64,000 bases of DNA. It comes from Marinospirillum alkalitolerans (lineage in GTDB: Bacteria > Pseudomonadota > Gammaproteobacteria > Pseudomonadales > Halomonadaceae). The position numbers were made by a program, and so were the translations under genes. Shown here piece after piece: positions 60,757 through 64,000 of this stretch. Where the stretch lies: the NCBI RefSeq assembly GCF_045055655.1, contig NZ_JBANFI010000001.1:496001-560000 (forward strand), given 5' to 3'. The notes under the pieces were generated by a model. The model saw only the letters and a list, made by a program, of their open reading frames with translations. It searched no databases and was not told the DNA's origin. Every line of letters begins with the position of its first letter. The first letter of the stretch is position 1.

Positions 60757-62418
60757 TTAGCGGTGCATCGGCTCGGTTTTAAACTGGCTGACCTGCTGTT
60801 CTAGCTGCTCGGCCAACTGGGCCAGTTCATGGCTGGCCGTGGTCGTCTGTACGGCACCTTCGCGTGTTTGACTCGCCAGATCATTGATATTGACCAGGTT
60901 GTGACTCATTTCATCAGCAACTGCAGCCTGCTGCTCGGCGGCGCTGGCAATCTGGGTGTTCATATCGGCCATTTGATGAATATGGTGGCGCACTTCTTCT
61001 AACGCTTGGGTTGTCTGCTGCGCCTGTTCCAGCGTGTGCAGCGCCTGCTGTTGACTGCCTTGCATGGCTTGGTAAGAAGCCTCGGCTTCGGCCACCAAGC
61101 GCTCAATCATGTTGTGGATTTCTTCAGTGCTGGCTTGAGTGCGCGCGGCTAGATTGCGCACCTCATCGGCCACGACGGCAAAACCTCGACCATGTTCACC
61201 GGCACGCGCGGCTTCAATCGCGGCGTTGAGTGCTAGCAGGTTGGTCTGCTCGGCCACATTACGAATCACTTCCATAATGCTGCCGATATTCTCCGTACCT
61301 TCTTTCAGGCGCGTCATCGATAAAGCCGTTGATTGAATGCTGCTATCCAGCTGGCTCAGCGTATTGAGTGTTCTATCCAGACGCTCATGGCCCTGTTGGG
61401 TTTTATCATTAGCGGCGCGCGCTGCTTCGGCGGCCTGTTGTGCGTGACGTGCAACCTCTTGAACTGTCGCGCTCATCTGATTCATCGCTGTGGCGACCTG
61501 ATCGGTTTCTTGGCTTTGTTGATCGACCGTTTGCTGGCTTTGATGGGTCACTGCGGAGAGCTCTTCTGCTGCAGCAGAAACGGCCAGTGCAGATTGGCGC
61601 GAGGCTTGAACCAGGTCATGAATCTGAGTGATAAAGCGGTTGAAAGCGCGGTTGATATACATCAGCTCATCTTGGCCCGCTTCACTCAGGCGGTGGGTGA
61701 GATCACCATCGCCATCGGCAATTTCCCGCATTCGCGCGAGCATTTGCTTTAACGGCTGAATAACTGAGCGGATCACGGCAAAGACTAAACCTGCCAACAG
61801 CACAGCGGCCAGAATAAACAGGCCAATCAGGTTGAAGCTATGACGGCCTAGTTGTGCATTGAGTGTGTCTAGGTAAATACCATTGACCAGCACCCAGTCC
61901 CAGGTATCAAAGGCAGTGAACACGCTCATTTTGCCAACAGGAGAGCTAAAGCCAGGTTTATCCCAAACATAGCGCACCATGCCGATGGATTCGTGACGTG
62001 AGCGCTCGAGCAGTTCAGCGATAAAGGGCTGGTTTTGTGGATCACGCACCTGGCTGACATTGCGTCCTTCTAGCTCTGGTTGCTCAGGGTGCATCAGCAT
62101 CAGCCCTTGACGGTCGAGAATCCAAAAGTAGTCTGCATCCTGTCCCGTCGTAAAGCGCCACTGTCGGATTTGCTCTAAAGCCAGAGACTGAGCGCGGGCT
62201 TCGGTCAGCTGGCCGTTGAGGACTTGCTGGTGATAGGAGTCCAGCGTATGCTGAGCCAGCTCATGCAGCAGGCTGAGTTGGTGGCGCTTTTCATCTAATA
62301 AGGCTTGGCGCTCCTGCAGCAGAGCGAGGCCACCGACTAGGGCAAGAGACACCAAAGCAGCCACTAAAATAAAACCCAGGCGCGTACTGATTGCCCATTG
62401 ACGCAAGTACACCAGCAT
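60757..62418 (-). CDS. Methyl-accepting chemotaxis protein with periplasmic Cache domain
   Basis: The 553-residue chemoreceptor starts at ATG 62418 (MLVYLRQWAIS, RBS AGAGG); the frame to 62523 is longer but less likely. It has TM1 (about 11-32), a single-Cache (sCache_2) domain with GQDADYFWILDRQGLMLMHP and FTAFDTWDWVLVNGIYLD, TM2 (about 188-210), HAMP, and the signalling bundle with the hairpin EQTNLLALNAAIEAARAGE. The ligand is unknown; sCache_2 receptors often bind small organic acids. It converges with the diguanylate cyclase, which ends 46 bp away. Confidence 0.93.
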   Translation of the reverse strand: MLVYLRQWAISTRLGFILVAALVSLALVGGLALLQERQALLDEKRHQLSLLHELAQHTLDSYHQQVLNGQLTEARAQSLALEQIRQWRFTTGQDADYFWILDRQGLMLMHPEQPELEGRNVSQVRDPQNQPFIAELLERSRHESIGMVRYVWDKPGFSSPVGKMSVFTAFDTWDWVLVNGIYLDTLNAQLGRHSFNLIGLFILAAVLLAGLVFAVIRSVIQPLKQMLARMREIADGDGDLTHRLSEAGQDELMYINRAFNRFITQIHDLVQASRQSALAVSAAAEELSAVTHQSQQTVDQQSQETDQVATAMNQMSATVQEVARHAQQAAEAARAANDKTQQGHERLDRTLNTLSQLDSSIQSTALSMTRLKEGTENIGSIMEVIRNVAEQTNLLALNAAIEAARAGEHGRGFAVVADEVRNLAARTQASTEEIHNMIERLVAEAEASYQAMQGSQQQALHTLEQAQQTTQALEEVRHHIHQMADMNTQIASAAEQQAAVADEMSHNLVNINDLASQTREGAVQTTTASHELAQLAEQLEQQVSQFKTEPMHR

Positions 62419-62596
62419 AGTCCAATCCTCTTCATGTGTTGTCAGGCAAGAAAACCAAGTCGATGACCAGCCAGGCACAGAGGATTTAGCTCTACTCCTT
62501 GGGCTAGATTTGCTGCAGCGCACAAGTATGCCGTTTCAATGCCGGCCTTTCAACTGAGAAAAGTCATGTTTTTGTCATCTTATTGAGGAGAGGACG

Positions 62597-63268
62597 ATGA
62601 GTTTTTCCGCTTCTTTGTCACCTGGTTGGATCGGCCTGCTGGCGCTGGGCTTGTATGGCGGCTTTTTGATCTGGGCCTTGTGGGCTGTGCCTTGGCGTAT
62701 TCTACTGCGTGAACCAGGCCTACAGCATTTGTTTCTTGGCGGCACCTTAGTGGTGGGTTTAATCTGGCAGTTGCAGGCCGCTATCAGCTATTCGGTTTCC
62801 ATTCATGTCTTGCTGGCCACGACCTTAACGCTGATGTTCTACTGGCCTATGGCACTGATCGCGACCAGTATTGCACTACTGGCGCTCACGCTGGCGGGGA
62901 AGGCTAGCTGGGATATGTTTGGCATCAATGCTTTAATCACCTGTTTGCTGCCTGTTTTGATCAGTCATGGGCTGTGGCGTTGGGTCGAGCGCGCCTTGCC
63001 TGCGAATTACTTCATCTTTGTTTTGATTGCAGGCTGTGGTGGAGCGGCCGCTGCTGCGTTAGGGTCTGGTCTTGGCGTCATCCTCTTTGCCGCCCTGTTG
63101 ACATCCAGTGTCGAGTTTTCCTTTCTTTCGCGTGATTACTTCTTGTTTTTACCCCTCACTCTGCCGCCTGAGGCGATTATCAACGGGGTGATTATCACTT
63201 CGATGACTGCCTTTTTACCTGATTGGGTGCGTGCCTTTGATCCACAAAAGTATCTTGATCAGGCTTAG
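62597..63268 (+). CDS. CbiM-like energy-coupling factor permease
   Basis: The 223-residue integral membrane protein has six or seven helices. Family landmarks resemble the CbiM group found as a stand-alone gene in Pseudomonas: LQHLFLGGTLVVGL, SVSIHVLLATTLTLMFYWP, FGINALITCLLPVLISHG, and PPEAIINGVIITSM near the end. It may import nickel or cobalt, but no ATPase or other ECF subunit is adjacent and the usual His-rich metal N-terminus is absent. GAGGAGAGGACG precedes the ATG. Its stop overlaps the RegA-type gene by 4 bp (convergent). Confidence 0.85.
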   Translation: MSFSASLSPGWIGLLALGLYGGFLIWALWAVPWRILLREPGLQHLFLGGTLVVGLIWQLQAAISYSVSIHVLLATTLTLMFYWPMALIATSIALLALTLAGKASWDMFGINALITCLLPVLISHGLWRWVERALPANYFIFVLIAGCGGAAAAALGSGLGVILFAALLTSSVEFSFLSRDYFLFLPLTLPPEAIINGVIITSMTAFLPDWVRAFDPQKYLDQA

Positions 63269-63816
63269 CGTCTAACGGGGCGTTTTTGCAGCTTGCGCTG
63301 TAGGGTGCGACGGTGCATACCCAGTGCCCGAGCGGTCGCCGAGATATTGCCTTCGTGCTCATGCAGCACCTTCTGTATATGCTCCCAGGTTAAACGGTTG
63401 ACGGACATAGGTTGTTCGGCCAGTGGTGTATCTGGATCACCGGCCTGTTTGTTGAGTGCAGCAAGCACTTCATCGGCATCAGCAGGTTTACAGAGATAGT
63501 TGATGGCGCCCAGTTTGATGGCCTCGACGGCAGTCGCAATGCTCGAATAGCCAGTGAGTACCACGATCTTGGAGAGGGATGAAGCTTCCAAAAGCTGGGG
63601 CAGCAGTGTCAGGCCCGAGCTGCCTTCGAGCTTTAAATCCAAGGTGATGTAATCTGGTTCAAGCTCCTGTGTCAGCTCCAGCGCTTGCTGCTCATTGCTG
63701 GCCCGAGCCGTCTCATAGCCGCGCCGTTGAAAAGCGCGCTCAAGCACCTGCGCAAAAATATCATCATCATCAATAATCAGAATACGAGGTTGCTCTTCAT
63801 GGTTGAGCTCTTGCAT
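63265..63816 (-). CDS. RegA/PrrA/RoxR-type response regulator
   Basis: The 183-residue regulator has a receiver domain with acidic residues ILIIDDDDIFAQVL, phospho-Asp in YITLDLKLEGSSGL, switch Thr in VVLTGYSSIAT and Lys in NYLCKPADADEVL. A C-terminal Fis-type helix-turn-helix follows (NISATARALGMHRRTLQRKL). The length and the Fis-type output without an AAA+ module fit the RegA/ActR/PrrA/RoxR family, which controls redox- and oxygen-dependent genes. Upstream on the same strand, after 55 bp, lies the end of a matching histidine kinase gene. Confidence 0.93.
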   Translation of the reverse strand: MQELNHEEQPRILIIDDDDIFAQVLERAFQRRGYETARASNEQQALELTQELEPDYITLDLKLEGSSGLTLLPQLLEASSLSKIVVLTGYSSIATAVEAIKLGAINYLCKPADADEVLAALNKQAGDPDTPLAEQPMSVNRLTWEHIQKVLHEHEGNISATARALGMHRRTLQRKLQKRPVRR

Positions 63817-63871
63817 CTTGTGCTCCCTGGTCTAGCGGGTTAAGAAAAAAGCCAGTGCTTGGCGTGCTGCA

Positions 63872-64000
63872 TCAGTGATGAGGGCGGCTCAACGGAATAC
63901 GAACCTCAGTCAGCGTACCGCCTTGCTGATGGTTGTACAGTCGAACCGTGCCGCCGAGGCGGTTGATTGTGGCATGGGTTAAAAAGAGCCCTAAACCCAA
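63872..64000 (-). CDS. Sensor histidine kinase, C-terminal 42 residues only (RegB/RoxS-like?)
   Basis: The frame enters from the right edge and stops at a TGA (63872-63874). The visible residues include LGLGLFLTHATINRLGG, which is the G2 box and following helix of a HATPase_c domain, and end VRIPLSRPHH. Its place directly upstream of the RegA-type regulator makes a RegB/PrrB/RoxS sensor kinase likely. The sensor domain lies outside the window, so the signal cannot be judged. Confidence 0.85.
   Translation of the reverse strand: MGLGLFLTHATINRLGGTVRLYNHQQGGTLTEVRIPLSRPHH

Noticed and set aside
1..64000. CRISPR array, prophage, insertion sequence, tRNA or rRNA genes
   Set aside because: No regularly spaced repeats, phage structural genes, transposase motifs, cloverleaf sequences or rRNA-like blocks were seen on either strand.

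Overview
The window is a dense, ordinary-looking stretch of a gammaproteobacterial chromosome. It carries about 62 protein genes (two cut by the window edges), no rRNA or tRNA that I can see, and no prophage, CRISPR array or insertion sequence. Several gene orders are classic for Gammaproteobacteria: nudF-yqiB-cpdA, leuS-lptE-holA, dnaX-ybaB-recR, ycgL-ycgN and potFGHI. Coq7 with ubiquinone chemistry, LptE, a RoxSR/RegBA-type pair, a RimB/RimK pair and a Pseudomonas-like CbiM-family permease suggest an aerobic, motile member of the Oceanospirillales/Pseudomonadales side of the class. I cannot name the genus from sequence alone.

Layout. 0-4.3 kb: an unknown gene (cut), rimK, rimB, the nudF-yqiB-cpdA operon and a convergent greB. 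4.3-13.2 kb: a sensory block made of an Aer-like PAS chemoreceptor, two overlapping hybrid histidine kinases (one with a periplasmic CxxCH heme-type DUF3365 sensor), a divergent CheY-like regulator and CheV. 13.3-20.3 kb: a small DUF2892 membrane protein, coq7, pta-ackA, a HIT hydrolase, ferredoxin fdxA and mutS. 20.4-26.9 kb: GNAT, SDR, dnaX-ybaB-recR, rnd, ycgL-ycgN. 27.0-33.9 kb: a membrane/VWA module (two small membrane proteins plus a TIGR03503-like VWA protein), a class II amidotransferase, and a MoxR ATPase-VWA-phosphatase operon. 33.9-34.1 kb: a roughly 200-bp MITE-like element with imperfect terminal inverted repeats.

34.2-46.5 kb: a quinone-reductase-like MDR, holA-lptE-leuS, a purine permease, an OsmC protein, queF with a 21-codon membrane peptide, an AEC transporter, a hydrolase, a patatin-like protein and azlCD. 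46.5-54.5 kb: a Cache-GGDDF protein, a polyamine ABC transporter (SBP, ATPase, two permeases), sodB and a coiled-coil membrane protein. 54.7-64 kb: rhlB-dinG, a diguanylate cyclase with two fused substrate-binding domains, a Cache chemoreceptor, a CbiM-like permease and a RegA/RoxR-type regulator with the end of its kinase.

Two themes stand out. Signal transduction is heavy: three or more histidine kinases, two chemoreceptors, CheV, two GGDEF proteins and two response regulators, much of it apparently redox-, oxygen- or nutrient-related. The best candidates for less-described biology are the tandem kinase pair at 6.0-11.7 kb, in which the heme-sensor kinase has a decayed receiver and the neighbour supplies two receivers and an HPt, and the VWA membrane module at 27.0-30.2 kb. 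Functional calls rest on motif and family recognition by eye; no database search was possible.
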